A stretch of DNA of 64,000 nt from Vitis vinifera (lineage: Eukaryota; Streptophyta; Magnoliopsida; Vitales; Vitaceae): assembly GCF_030704535.1 (NCBI RefSeq), contig NC_081813.1:838501-902500 (forward strand), written 5' to 3'. The translations under genes were made by a program, and so were the position numbers. A model generated the notes under the pieces. The model did not search any database. It saw only the letters and a list, made by a program, of their open reading frames with translations, and was not told the origin of the DNA. Shown here piece by piece: positions 48,361 to 60,211 of this stretch; within the stretch, counting starts at the first letter, position 1; each line of letters opens with the position of its first letter.

Positions 48361-51300
48361 CTATCTGAAAACAAGGCTTCCATTCTGTTGGTGTCTCAAA
48401 CTTTCAATGAGTGACTGGTAGAAAGATTTCAAAGCCTTTATATCACTACCCTGCAGACAGACAAATAGGGACACAGCAACGATCAGCAGTCAGCACCAAA
48501 AAGCTTGGGGAAAAAATAATTTGCTTAGAAGTTGTTGTTTCGATTCAAATGTTTTCTTATCATTAAAAGTTCATAAATTTGTGGGTAGGACCATTTTATC
48601 ATAGAGAAACATATCCAGAGGAGAGGAGAGGGGAAAGGGAGGGGAAGGAATTAGACTCAGATCTCCACACAACCTTTATTGCATGGAGAGGAATCATTAA
48701 CGAGAAAGGAAATACACAGGACTCCAATTAGAAACTTCAAATTTCATCCAAAACCGGGCAGAATTGGAATAGAAACAAAATTTAAAATTATAAGGACTTC
48801 TGCATTTGCACATTTTATTTTCTAAAATTGAGGCAAAATATGTCAGCAGACAATTCCCTTCTTTGATTTTCTTTCAATTCCCTAGTTTGTATTCCTTTCC
48901 TTTGAATTGCATGTTCTGAACAGTTCCAATGACAACAGTTTGCATGTTCCACACGTTGCTTGTTCATATCCATTTCCCTTGTTCGTATAACATTTAAGTG
49001 TCTGAAGGAAAATAGACTGTTTCTGTACTGGAACAACATTTAATCTTTGTTCTATATTAAAAGGCCAGAACTATTTCAGATACCTGCAATTTTTGACAAT
49101 ATTCCTCAGCCAAATCTTGAGGGCAATGTGCAGCAGGGAAACCTTTTGAAACAAAATGAATGAGAAACTCGTTACCAAATTTCTCATACATAATCTTCTG
49201 AGCCAGTACTATTTCTCCAAACAAAACAAGCTGCAACAGAGGAACAACCATTAATAAGCTACATAGCTAGCAGTAACACAATCGGAGGTGAGTTCTTCAA
49301 CTAAAATCAATGAAGCGCACAATCTGCAGGCCAACCATTACTTATTTAATCAATGATATAACAAGCAAATCACAATAGTCAATTAATTACATCACCTCAC
49401 TCCCTAGTAGGGTTATCTAGGGGATAGAAATATATCATGTTGTCTAGAATAAATACATGGCTAGAAATAAAATTGTTAGCACCACTACTAATTATAAAAT
49501 TGGTTCAATTCCACTAAAATATATAAACTTACAGTATTAGCATCACGAAACTCGAAGGATCTGTCAAGCACACTGTACAAACAACAGTTTGTTGCAAAGA
49601 CCTCAATTATGAAACTCTGGAAACCAGGTACCTAAAAACACTCTTCATATGTTAGTATGATGAACAGGAAAAAGTTAAGCAAGGGATTTGGGATTCTAGA
49701 GGATAGATTACCATTTCTTCACCATAAGATCTAGTGCACCAATCTTTAATTAGCCTAATAAAGATCTGTACGCAGGCCTGGGTAACATAAACAGAAGATA
49801 TGTTAAATTCGGTTGATGACCATTCCAACATTCTTAGAAGGCAATTTATTGGTCACCCTCATAAGAAAACATAAACTAACAAATGTCATACAGACCTTTC
49901 TTACAAGAGTATCCTTGTGACCACAAGCGGTGCGCAATAGCAACTGCATCATTGGATCCAAGTAGCCCCTGCTTCTTGGGGAAAGGAAAACTGAAGACAG
50001 ATCATGTGTCGCTATCACATGGAGAAATGTGTACAATGTCCGCTGAAGTTCTTGCAACTCACGGATTTCCTACAAGATAAAGTAGGTTGCCTTAACAAAT
50101 AGAAACCCACAATCTTAGCTCTAGATTCAAAAAAAACATTTAAAATTGAAACTTGGCACATAGAGCATACAATTTAAAGTGGAATCCATTATATCGTTGT
50201 CATGCTCAGTGTTTAATAAGCAGGTTTAGGGTAAAGAATTCTAGAATACATAAGTAACTAGTTACCTTACCACCATTCTGCTAACCATAGCCAACCATAC
50301 AAGTGATAGCATAAATATAAATATAGGAGAATAAAGTCAGGAGCACCAATGAGCAACCACCATTCTACCCAAAGGTTTATTAGCTCCAAGAAAAATTGAC
50401 AATAAAAGTCCCTTGTTTGCATAAGGAGGAAAAAGGGAAAACACAAAATATGTCAATTAACATTTATCCACATATGACTCATATGAGCACATATATTGAA
50501 CAATACTGCAATTAAATTTATGTGATCACAGGAGAACATATTGTGGAACATTCAAGCTTCATCTTTGATTATCATGCAATAAAAACATGTTAATGTGTAA
50601 CAAGAAATGACAAGTGGCATCCAATTTCTATATTCATTTACCTAGGAAGAAAGATAAAAGGCCAGGAGCTTGCACAGAATTAGCATCCCAAGTACATGAG
50701 AGATGAAGATTAAGACCAGTTGTATTATGAAATTAACAAGTCTTGTTACCTCAGTACTGCTCCCAGGTCCTGATGGAAATGGATCCCTTGGGAGAATATT
50801 AAATATCCTACCAGCAACAGCAGGATATATTTCCTCCAATATGTCACGGACCAAGGTGTTGAATTTGCATATGAGCTGATTGATTAATACAAGGAAACCC
50901 ACCAACTCTCTTGGCTGGAACAAGAACATGATATAAAATCAGAACATGGGGTCACAAATGAAATCAACAAGTGAACAAGTACCATAAAATATATGTTGAA
51001 CTTAGAAACAGAAATAATACAACTCTGTAAAAATTCATGAAAATAATCCTTTAAATATTTAACTATTAAAGAAACATCCCACACAGAGCCTTTCTTGTTT
51101 GACAAAAATGCTTTTGTGAGAGATTAGAGGGAGAAATGGTAATAGCATATTTTTATGAAACAGGTTTGAGAATCAACTTGGACAAAAGCGAAATTTTGCT
51201 GGTTGGTAGAGTGGAGAATTTGGAGACTTTGGCTCTCGAGGCTGGCTGTAAAGTGGGCAGACTGTCTTCTTCTTATTTGGGGATTCCTTTGGGGGCAAAC

Positions 51301-54300
51301 CACAAGTCTATGGCCGTTTGGGATGGGGTGGAAGAAAGATTTCGAAAACGGCTGGCCTTGTGGAAGAGGCAATTTATTTCCAAAGGAGGGAGAATCACTC
51401 TAATTCGTAGTACATTATCAAGTATGCCCATATACTTGATGTCTTTACTTCGAATGCCAAGAGCGGTTAGTCTAAGGTTGGAAAAATTCAAAGGGATTTC
51501 TTGTGGGGAGGGGGTGCTTTGGAGAAGAAGCCTCACCTAGTTAATTGGGATACCGTTTGTTTGGACAAAAGGAAGGGGGGCTTGGGAGTTAGACGTCTTT
51601 CTACCCTTAATAGGGCCTTTCTTTGCAAGTGGAATTGGCGTTTTGCGAATGAAAGGGAGAACTTTTGGAGGCATGTCATTAGTAGGAAGTTCGGGGAGGA
51701 AGAAGGGGGTTGGGTTTCTAGAGAAGTTAGGGAGAGTTATGGAGTAGGATTTTGGAAGGAAATAAGGAAGGAAGGTGCCCTTATGCAAAATAAAGTCGTT
51801 TTTTCAGTGGGGAATGGTAGAAGGGTAAAATTTTGGAAAGATAAATGGTGTGGGAACTACGCCTTCTGCAACTCCTTCCCCTCCTTGTATGCTTTTGCCT
51901 CCTCTAAGGAGCTTGGGTAGAGGAGTTTTGGGATTCTTCGGGAGAGGAAGGGGTTTGGAGTCCTAGATTCTCTAGGCCCTTCAATGATTGGGAGGTGGAG
52001 GAGGTGGAGAGGCTTCTTTTGACAATCCAGGGTGTAAGGCTTATTCCTCTTGTGGAAGATAGAATGTTGTGGAAAGTGACTTCGAATGGGATTTTTTCAG
52101 TTAAATCCCTCTATAATGATCTATCTTCAAGAAGAGCTGGTCTTTTCCCTCATGGTTTGATCTGGAGCCCTAGTCTGCCTTCCAAAGTGAGCTTTTTCGC
52201 TTGGGAGGCTTCTTGGGGTAAGGTGCTTACTATGGATCAGCTTAAAAAGAGGGGGTGGGCTCTCGCTAATAGATGTTTCCTGTGCTGTGAGGAAGAGGAG
52301 TCTATTGATCATATTATTATACATTGCTCCAGGGCAAGAGTTTTATGGGAGTTATTGTTCGCCCTTTTTGGAGTGTTTTGGGTCCTCCCATTTTCGGTTA
52401 GAGATACCCTTATTGAATGGAGGGGCTTTATGTTGGGCAAGAAGCGGAGAAAGGTGTGGAAGGCAGCCCCGTTGTGCCTTTTTTGGGCGGTTTGGATGGA
52501 AAGAAATAGGATTGCCTTCGATAATGAGGATTTTTCGGTTCATAGGTTGAAAAATTCTTTTGTTTGTAATCTTTGGTTGTGAACAAAGTCAATTGTAAAT
52601 GAAGGTCCTCTTCCTTTACTTAGTTTTTTTTATTGGCTAGGCGCTAAATGAGGGATGGTTTTGTATCTTCTCTTCTTTTGTTTGTGCCTTAAGGTGCCTT
52701 TTGTATACTCTCTGTATGCTTTTGGGTTTTCCTCAAGGTGCCCTTTTCTAATATAATTCTGCTTTTGCCTATCAAAAAAAAAATGAAACAGGACCCTGTG
52801 CAATGAAATGCCTTTTGGTGCCTTCTTATATGTTGTGTATGTTTTTGTATGCCCTTTTGTAGGTGACTTTAATAAATTTGATCTTTTCCTATTGATAAAA
52901 AAAGGACCCTATGTAATGCAATGTAAAAAATCCTGATTTCATATTAAAGAAAACCCTTTTTGTTTTTTGTTTTTTTTACAGAAAAAACCCAAATTGAAAC
53001 TGTACTAAATAAAAAATGACATGAAATATGCTGAAACTTTCCACCAGAAAGAATAAAGGAGATGAATTGTTCAATATCTAGACCATTTGCAGTCATCTTG
53101 ATTTGTTCCACAGAGGTCTAAATCCTCAATTTCTATTCACAGTTGGAAGTTCCTTAACATGGCTGGATCTTCCTACCAGTTGAAAGACAAAAGGCTTAAT
53201 GCTTTCCATTAGAATAACCAAATAAGCAATTTGAAAACTCAAAAATGATAAAGACTCCATTTGCTTCGAAGAAGACAAAAAGCAAACAGCACATATGAAT
53301 CAGCATACAACCAAAGCCATTGCAACCATGGTTCAAAGTATTGGCCAAGTCTGGTACGACTCAGCCAAATCATATCTGCCTCGACTCCTCTTGCGCTGAG
53401 TCCAATACCCGATACCATCTTAGGCAAAGATTTGACCAGGAATCGGTTAAACTCAGTTGATTCAGTCAAGATACCGAGTTGACTCAGGCGAATCATCCGA
53501 GTTACCAAAAAAAATTTGAGTTAAACTCAAAACAAGCAAACTTTCTTCCAAATCACAGCAAAACAACACCCAAAACTGAGAAAGAAACACCAAAACAACA
53601 ATCATAACTGAGAAATCTTTGAAAAATCAATGACTCTTCAAAAGGAAAAAAATTTCATGAGAATCACGACTTATGATTGAAGACTTGATGATTGAAGACC
53701 CGTGATGAAGAAGATAACCCCGATGAAGTCTTTGAAAATTTTTTTAGTCCACGTCATGATTGTCTTTGAGGTGAATGAGAGGAGGAGGTTGAGGGCTTTT
53801 CTTCGCTAACCTTACCACAAGGTGGACTACAACACCTTCATGGATCCCTCCTCCATTGGCGACGATCTTAGGTGTTGATCTCTCATGTCTCTACTTCATC
53901 TCCATAGTGTCACCGGCATCAGCATTGATGTCCGCATGGGTGTGGGTTGCAGAGGAAGGTCTCTGCTTTTTCTAGGGTTCTCCTCTCTATTCATGGGCGG
54001 GTTGGTGATGTTTGAGAATTGGGGATTTGAATGCAAGGCTAATGCATTATTTTATTGTTTTAAATGCCAATATCAACAATAAATTTATTGTTTTAAATGT
54101 CAATATCAATAATATAAATAACATGATATTATATGTTATTTTATTGTTTCAATTTTTAAATGCTAATGTGGTAAAAATCATCACATTTTATTTTATTTTT
54201 TAATTTGAGTTTGGTAATTAAAGAGTTTTTGTTTTCAATTTCAATATTAAAAATTTATTGAATAATTATAATTTTCATAATATTTTATTTTATTAATTTT

Positions 54301-57300
54301 TAAGTTTATTTAATTATATTCATTTGTTTTTAATAATTATTATAATATTTTATAATTTTATAATTTTTCAAATTTTTATTTATCTTATTTTGTGTATCAT
54401 CCGATACCGAGCCGAGGCCGATATGCCTTAGGACCCTCCAAGTCGATGACTGAGACCGCGACTTTGAACCATTATTGCAACCCCTTGGAAATTATTCCAG
54501 TGGGGGGCACGAAGGACGTGAAAAGAGTCGTTGCTCTATTTGGATCTAAAGTAGGGAAACTTCCTATTTCTCTTCTAGGCTTACCCCTTGGAGCCCCTCA
54601 TAAGTCGTGTGGAGTTCGAGACATAATAGAAGAGAGATTCAAGAGGAAATTGTCCGCTTAGAAGAAACAATACTTGTCCAAAAGTGGAAGACTTGTCCTT
54701 ATTATGTGCACTCTTTCAAACCTCCCAATCTACTTTATGTTGCTTTTTGTGATTCCAAGGAAACTGAGAATCAGATTAGAAAGAATTCAAAGGGAATTTT
54801 TGTGGGGAGATATGGAGGAAAGAAGGAAGATCCACTTGGTAAGTTGGTCGACTATTTGTAAGGATAAGAAACATGGAGGGCTAGGTTTAAGGCACTTGGA
54901 GGGGCTCAATCAAGATTTGTTAAGCAAATGGCTGTTGAGAATTTCCCTTGAGAGGGAGAGCTTTTGGAGAAAAGTCATTAGTAGAAAATTTGGGGAGGTG
55001 GAGGGGTTGGACCATTAGAGAGTTGAGGGATTCTTTTAGGTTGAGCCTTTGGAAAGATGTTAGAAAAGGGTGGGAAGAATTCATTCTTAGAACTAGTATC
55101 CGTATTGGAAATGGTAGACACACAAGTTTTTGGTGGGAAAATTGGGTCGGGGATTCTAAGTTGAAGGATGTTTTTCCTTCTCTATTCAAGATTGCAACCC
55201 ACAAATATGCTACAATGGCAGACCTATCAGGGAGGGATGGGGATGGAGGCAGTTGTTAGGAGCTGCATTTTAGAAGATCTTTCCAAAATTGGGAATTGGA
55301 GGAGGTGACTCGTTTTTTAGAACACATTTATGCTCTAAAGGTTCAAGAAGGGGAGGATTCTCTAGTTTGGAAGAATGATGAGAGGGGAAAGTTTAGTTTC
55401 AAATCATATTATAAGTTGTTAAGGGCTGAAAACAATGTTTTATTCTCTACCAAAGAGATCTAGGGTCCATGTGCTCCTCTTAGAAGTCGTTTTTTTGCTT
55501 GGGAAGTGGTTTGGGGAAAAATCTTAATAGTAGACACGTTAATGAAGAGGGGATGGTCCATGGCCATTAAGTGCAGCCTTTGTAAAGAGAATGAAGAATC
55601 GATTGACCACATTTTGATTCATTGCGATAAGACAAGGAAGCTTTGGACTGCACTGTTAAGTTCTTTCGGACTGGTATGGGTGTTCCGGATTCAATGAGAA
55701 ATCTTCTTCTAGAATGGAAAGTTAAGGAGCTAAGGAAGAAGATAAGAGTAGTGTGGAGATTGGCTCTGATTTGTCTTTTTTGGTATATTTGGGGAGAACG
55801 AAATCAAAGGACTTTCCAAGAGGAAGAGATGTTTGACCAAGTCTGAGGAAACTCTTTATCCATTCACTATTAGAGTGGTCTTAGCAGTTTTTGGGGTTAG
55901 ACAATGCTTTTTAAAAATAAAAAAAAAATTGAGGTGTCTTTAATGGAGACTAGTCTACACTATTCTAGGTCTTTTCTCTCTTTTTTGCAGTCTGGTTGGG
56001 CTTTTGGTTGTATACTGCCTCTATACATAGGGTGCGCCCCCTGTTTTTAGGCGTTTATTAATTCAATTTGCCTTTGTCTATCAAAAAATGATTGCAACCC
56101 AAGTTTCTCAATCCTGTACCATACATTTTACATCTTTTTTCTCTTTAATTCTATTTCTTGAATTTATAAAGATTCTAATTGACCTTTCTCCATTTACTGA
56201 AAATCTTGACCTTTTTTTATATTTTTTTCTAAACTTTTGTATCACCTTTTTTAACATATATTAACTTTTTTCATTAGCTTCCTTTTTTTTGTAGAACTTT
56301 ATGGTTCTTTTTTGTTTTCTTTTATATATATATATATAGTAAACTTTGAATTGATACCATGATTCTGTATGTACATTTTGAATCTTAAAAATGATGTTGG
56401 AATATGATGAAACCCCTTAAAAGTCCTAACCAAATACTTATTATAATCATCTTGATCCAAAATAAGAAAAGGATTCAAAAATTAATTCTAACAGAATGTT
56501 TTGCACCTCACTTTCTGCGAGCAATTGTTCCAATGCCTTAGGGAGGTAAGGAAATACAGATGCTCCTAATGTGTCCACCATTCGGTGAATAAATGATGTA
56601 ACCTGGAGATTACAGAAGCTAGCATTAGTGAATAGTGTGGTCAATACAATATAAAAAAAGGTATTCCCAAATCCAACATACCTTAGTCCGCAGAGGCTCT
56701 ATTTTTGGAAATACAACAAGAATTTGGAGAAGGACATCCAATGTCTGAATTAAAAAAGAAAAGAAAAATGAACACTGGAGAAAATATGAAATAACGATAT
56801 GGTTTCACAAATTCAAACATGCAGTTCAAGAAACATAACCAAAACAGGGCCTTGATTTACAACCTGCTTAAACATGAGACCAATAGCAGGGCGACTAGCA
56901 GTTACAAGACGCTCACTGAAGCCCTGGATTATATATAGACATTGTGAGGATAAACATGAAGAATATATATTAAAAAATAAAATAAAAATACTCTAGATAA
57001 CAAATTAAAGACATGATGTTGATTGATAAAAAAATCTGCTGGGCATTTTTTTTTTTTTTTTTTTTTATAGGAAACGACAAAGGAATATATTGATAAAAAG
57101 AAGGTACAAATAGAAGGATGAGGAATCCTCCCAACAAAGAGAAACAAGACTACAAGTTATCAAATATAAGAAAGTACAAAAAGAGAAAAGTAGACACTCT
57201 AATTACACGCTGCTAACCAATCAAGTTGTAATATGTTAAGAGGAATCCCCTTAAAAACCTTAGAACAAAAAGCCCAAAAAGAAGTAAGAAAACAAATAGA

Positions 57301-60211
57301 ATCCCAAAGATACTCAGAATTCCTTGCTTTGTCCTAAAAAATCCTTGCATTTCTTTCCCGCCACACCACCCACATTAACGCGATGCACGCGTTTTTCCAT
57401 AAACCAATCCCTCTCTTGGAAGATCCAAAACCATTAAAATTACTAGATAACATGTCAGAGATGCTCCTTGGGCATTTTTACAATATGACTACGTGGAGAA
57501 GATAAAGCAAAGCATAATAAAACATGAACTATGCTAATACATTAGAAGAGAAAGTTCAAAACAGTTTGGTGCCTGAGATATTTATAACACAATAGTGATA
57601 AAATAACATTTTCTCTTTTTCTGAACTTAGGTAACTCGTAAACTGTTTTTTTAGAAATTCAGAAGACAAAAAAGCAATGGGAAAATAGAAGAACAAACTC
57701 CTCAAGGCAGACAGGAAAACTGTACTACCAAGTAGATTCTCCAAATGCTATATCATTAGAAGGCCAAAAAATGGATACTAACCTTGCTTAAAGCATTAAT
57801 TGCCATGATTATTTGCTGGATGTTTGCAATTTTTGCAACAGGGTCCTCTGCATTCTGTACTTTGGCATTTATGAGCAATACCTCAACCTGAATGAGAGCA
57901 GCAGTTCTTCAGATTGCATAGATTATATATTTCATTAGTTATGTATTCAGGTACCAAACTGATATTTACATAAGCAAAATAAAAGTGGGCAGGGATGGGG
58001 GACAGGGGATTCCTAATGGTAAGTAAACAAGTGCAGATTCCATGACAGCCAACTCAACCTTAACCTGTTGACAAAGAGGAGTTAGCAATGAAGATAGGTA
58101 CTCGGATTGCTTCTCTGGTGGTACATCTTCCATTCCAATTAATAAGCCAATAGCCTGTCAAGCATCATAGTCAAAATCGGAATAAAGCAGATTAAGCTTC
58201 AGCCCAAAGGGCACAACATTCCTTCTACCTCAGATGTATGAAGAACAGTGCACAAGACTGAGTGATTACCTCAAAAATGTGACTACCGTCCTCGGATCCA
58301 GAAAGCTCTTTTGACATGCTGTTCATTCTCGTAAATTGAGCAACTGTATCCTGCAGATTCTGAAAAATTCATAAAAAAATGCTTCAGACAGTGAGAGAAA
58401 AGAATGAAAATGATTGGAATTCTATTGCAAAAGGTATATACAAACATACAATGGGAACATGAAACATATCCCAATACCTGCAAAATATTTTCTATGAAAG
58501 GGACAAGCTTTGCTTTCAGTGATTTCACAACCCTCATAAAAAGATAACTTGCCCTTCGACTCACATTGATGTTTGGATGGTGTATACCTCTTTCATCAAG
58601 AAAGGCAGCAAGAACCAAATGTAGATATTGGTCGTTCACCTGAACAAACTTCATATATCTTGTTACTGTCTCCAAATACACAAGTGCAACCAGCCTATTG
58701 GAATGGCAAGCAAAGGTTGTTGATAAAAGCATCAGCACCAATTGCCCCAGGGGTCCATTTCCAACTTTCATCACCTCATCATTTATTGATTCTCCAAAAG
58801 CATAGAAAAGGGAAAGTGCAGCTTCTACCTCTTCTACATTTCTATCAGATGAAGATGCAACAGCATTCCCTAACGAATTTCTGATGAACATCTGTGTGAC
58901 ATCCGGTGCCACACGACCAACACTACGGAGTAACACAAAGAAATCCTTCCGAAACTCCACCATCCTACCTTCCTCTTCTCTCCCAATTTTATCAAACACA
59001 TCAAGATTATTACGATAAATAGGATCATAGCAAATCTGTGTGCGTATTACTTCCAATATCTGGCCCACATGAAGCAGCTGTTTCTCCGTCAGAGGTGAAA
59101 GGCTCTTCATAGTGGCCACAAAACCCAAAAGAAACTGAACGATACTGAATGCATTGTCAACCTCACAGTTCTGTGTTACAAAAAAAACTGATGGTAAAAC
59201 TTCATCCAAAAGCTCCATTGAGGTCTGCTTAAGATCCTCAGAATTCAACTTCTTGGAACATTCTAGAAGTTCTGTGGCATACCCAGTGAGTAATGAGGCT
59301 ATTTTTGAAGCCAATTCAGAATCACTATCCTCGGCCACCAACCCAAAAACCCGACTAATCTTAAGGTTCTGCAAAAGTGAGAGCTTGGCTTGCAGATCCA
59401 TCCGCTTAGAGACTACCGCCAAAACACACCCAGCAGCAGAACCTCGAAGTTGTTCCGGTAATCCCTTGACCAAAATCAACTCAAACAATAATGGGATAAA
59501 GGCATCATTCACAATTAACCCAATATCAATCCAAGAAATATATCTTCTCATTGAGTCCAACACACTAGAACAGAGATCCGGATCAGAATTTCTGTACAAA
59601 GATACAATGTTGTACCAAGCTCTCACTATCTGAGCCACACATTGTTGCCTCATGGCATCCTTTACCCGCGTTGCAACCACAAGTTCATCCTGAGTTCGAG
59701 TGTAGTCCAAACTAATCAATTCATCGTCTAAGGCATTCAAAATCCGACAAAACATGTCGATCACTGGGGCGCCTTTACCCAAATGAGGAAGATAATCAAC
59801 AAAAACCGAAGACCAAATCAATGGATATTCAAAATAAATCAAAGTTACTAAAACTTGAGCAAGCTTATTCTTTATGAATGGCGGACCTTCTAAAACCCTA
59901 ACAGAGCTCTCATCATCCACACCCTCTAAACGCTCGAAACACGCCATGGAAAACACGGATTTCCTCACAAAACCCTTCTCGTCCAAACTCATCGAAGAGT
60001 AGCGCACACGAATCACATCATGTAAACACTGCAAGCACCAGAACTGCACCTGAACGAGCTTCGAAAAACACAAGCGCTCAACGCATATACTACATATCAA
60101 AGGCGACTCCTTTATCTTATCAATAAACCCCACTGCTTGCAGTTTCAGCGCCGATTCAACTCTCCCGGATTCATCAAAGCTTATCAGAATCGCCTTTTCG
60201 AGATCCTCCAT
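48361..60211 (-). CDS. PSD: Exportin-T (PAUSED-type tRNA export receptor), 13 exons, 989 aa
   Basis: Exportin-T is an importin-beta family receptor that carries tRNA out of the nucleus with Ran-GTP. Exons on the minus strand: 60211-58478, 58350-58270, 58154-58065, 57887-57783, 56923-56864, 56744-56682, 56602-56507, 50914-50750, 50069-49896, 49777-49712, 49631-49533, 49230-49084, 48450-48361. Every exon is a whole number of codons (phase-0 introns) with GT-AG ends, and the sum is 989 codons plus stop, the usual plant exportin-T length. The large first exon (578 codons) holds the Ran-binding and Xpo1-like N-terminal HEAT repeats (QVQFWCLQCLHDVI). The C-terminal exons give the rest of the HEAT solenoid. 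Intron 7 (50915-56506) is swollen to 5592 bp by transposons and intron 4 (56924-57782) carries another. No coding lesion is seen. Confidence 0.96.
51165..52782 (+). mobile_element. 5'-truncated LINE in exportin-T intron 7 (antisense to the gene)
   Basis: The insert is bounded by the 10-bp target duplication ATGAAACAGG (51155-51164 and 52783-52792). It ends in CTATCAAAAAAAAA. It encodes the end of a non-LTR reverse transcriptase (LDKSEILLVG, SSYLGIPLG, KRQFISKGGRITLI) and then the zf-RVT domain (CFLCCEEEESIDHIIIHC; WAVWMERNRIAF). Frames change near 51490-51500 and again between 51918 and 51995, so it is a dead 3' fragment. The upstream endonuclease and most of the polymerase are missing. Confidence 0.9.
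52811..52903 (+). mobile_element. Very short LINE 3' end (about 93 bp)
   Basis: A 93-bp insert resembling the LINE 3' UTR (CCTTTTGGTGCC, TGTATGCCCTTTTG, ending TTGATAAAAAAA) sits between GGACCCTGTGCAATGAAATG (52791-52810) and GGACCCTATGTAATGCAATG (52904-52923). The flanks match at 17 of 20 bases and read as an aged target duplication. Confidence 0.75.
53328..54473. mobile_element. Non-autonomous inverted-repeat DNA transposon (MULE-like) in exportin-T intron 7
   Basis: The left end ATGGTTCAAAGTATTGGCC and the reverse-complemented right end AATGGTTCAAAGTCGCGG are inverted repeats; looser similarity runs on for about 60 bp (CATATCTGCCTCG vs CATATCGGCCTCG). The same 9 bp, ATTGCAACC, lies outside the left end (53319-53327) and just outside the right end (54474-54482, after one extra T). 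A 9-bp duplication suggests the Mutator superfamily. No transposase is visible. The GC-richer centre (53740-54020) could be captured host DNA, but I do not recognise it. Confidence 0.65.
54484..56090 (+). mobile_element. Second 5'-truncated LINE in exportin-T intron 7
   Basis: It is bounded by ATTGCAACCC (54474-54483 and 56091-56100) and ends TCTATCAAAAAA. Recognisable blocks are the RT thumb (LPISLLGLPLGAPHKSCGV; FLWGDMEERRKIHLV), KHGGLGLRHLEGLN and the zf-RVT knuckle CSLCKENEESIDHILIHC. Frameshifts and stops split the frame (near 54660, 55015, 55260 and 55695). It is of the same LINE type as the copy at 51165 but clearly diverged from it. Confidence 0.88.
57051..57468 (-). mobile_element. 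LINE 3' fragment in exportin-T intron 4
   Basis: A poly(T) run at its left end is the poly(A) tail of a minus-strand insert. TGGGCATTTTT flanks it at 57040-57050 and 57469-57479. The body (about 418 bp) has no long frame but includes a segment resembling the zf-RVT region of plant LINEs near 57340-57420. It lies in the same sense as exportin-T, unlike the intron 7 LINEs. Confidence 0.75.

Noticed and set aside
53885..54203. Two short frames in the inverted-repeat element
   Set aside because: No transposase motif; the second is AT-repeat coding for Asn/Ile runs.
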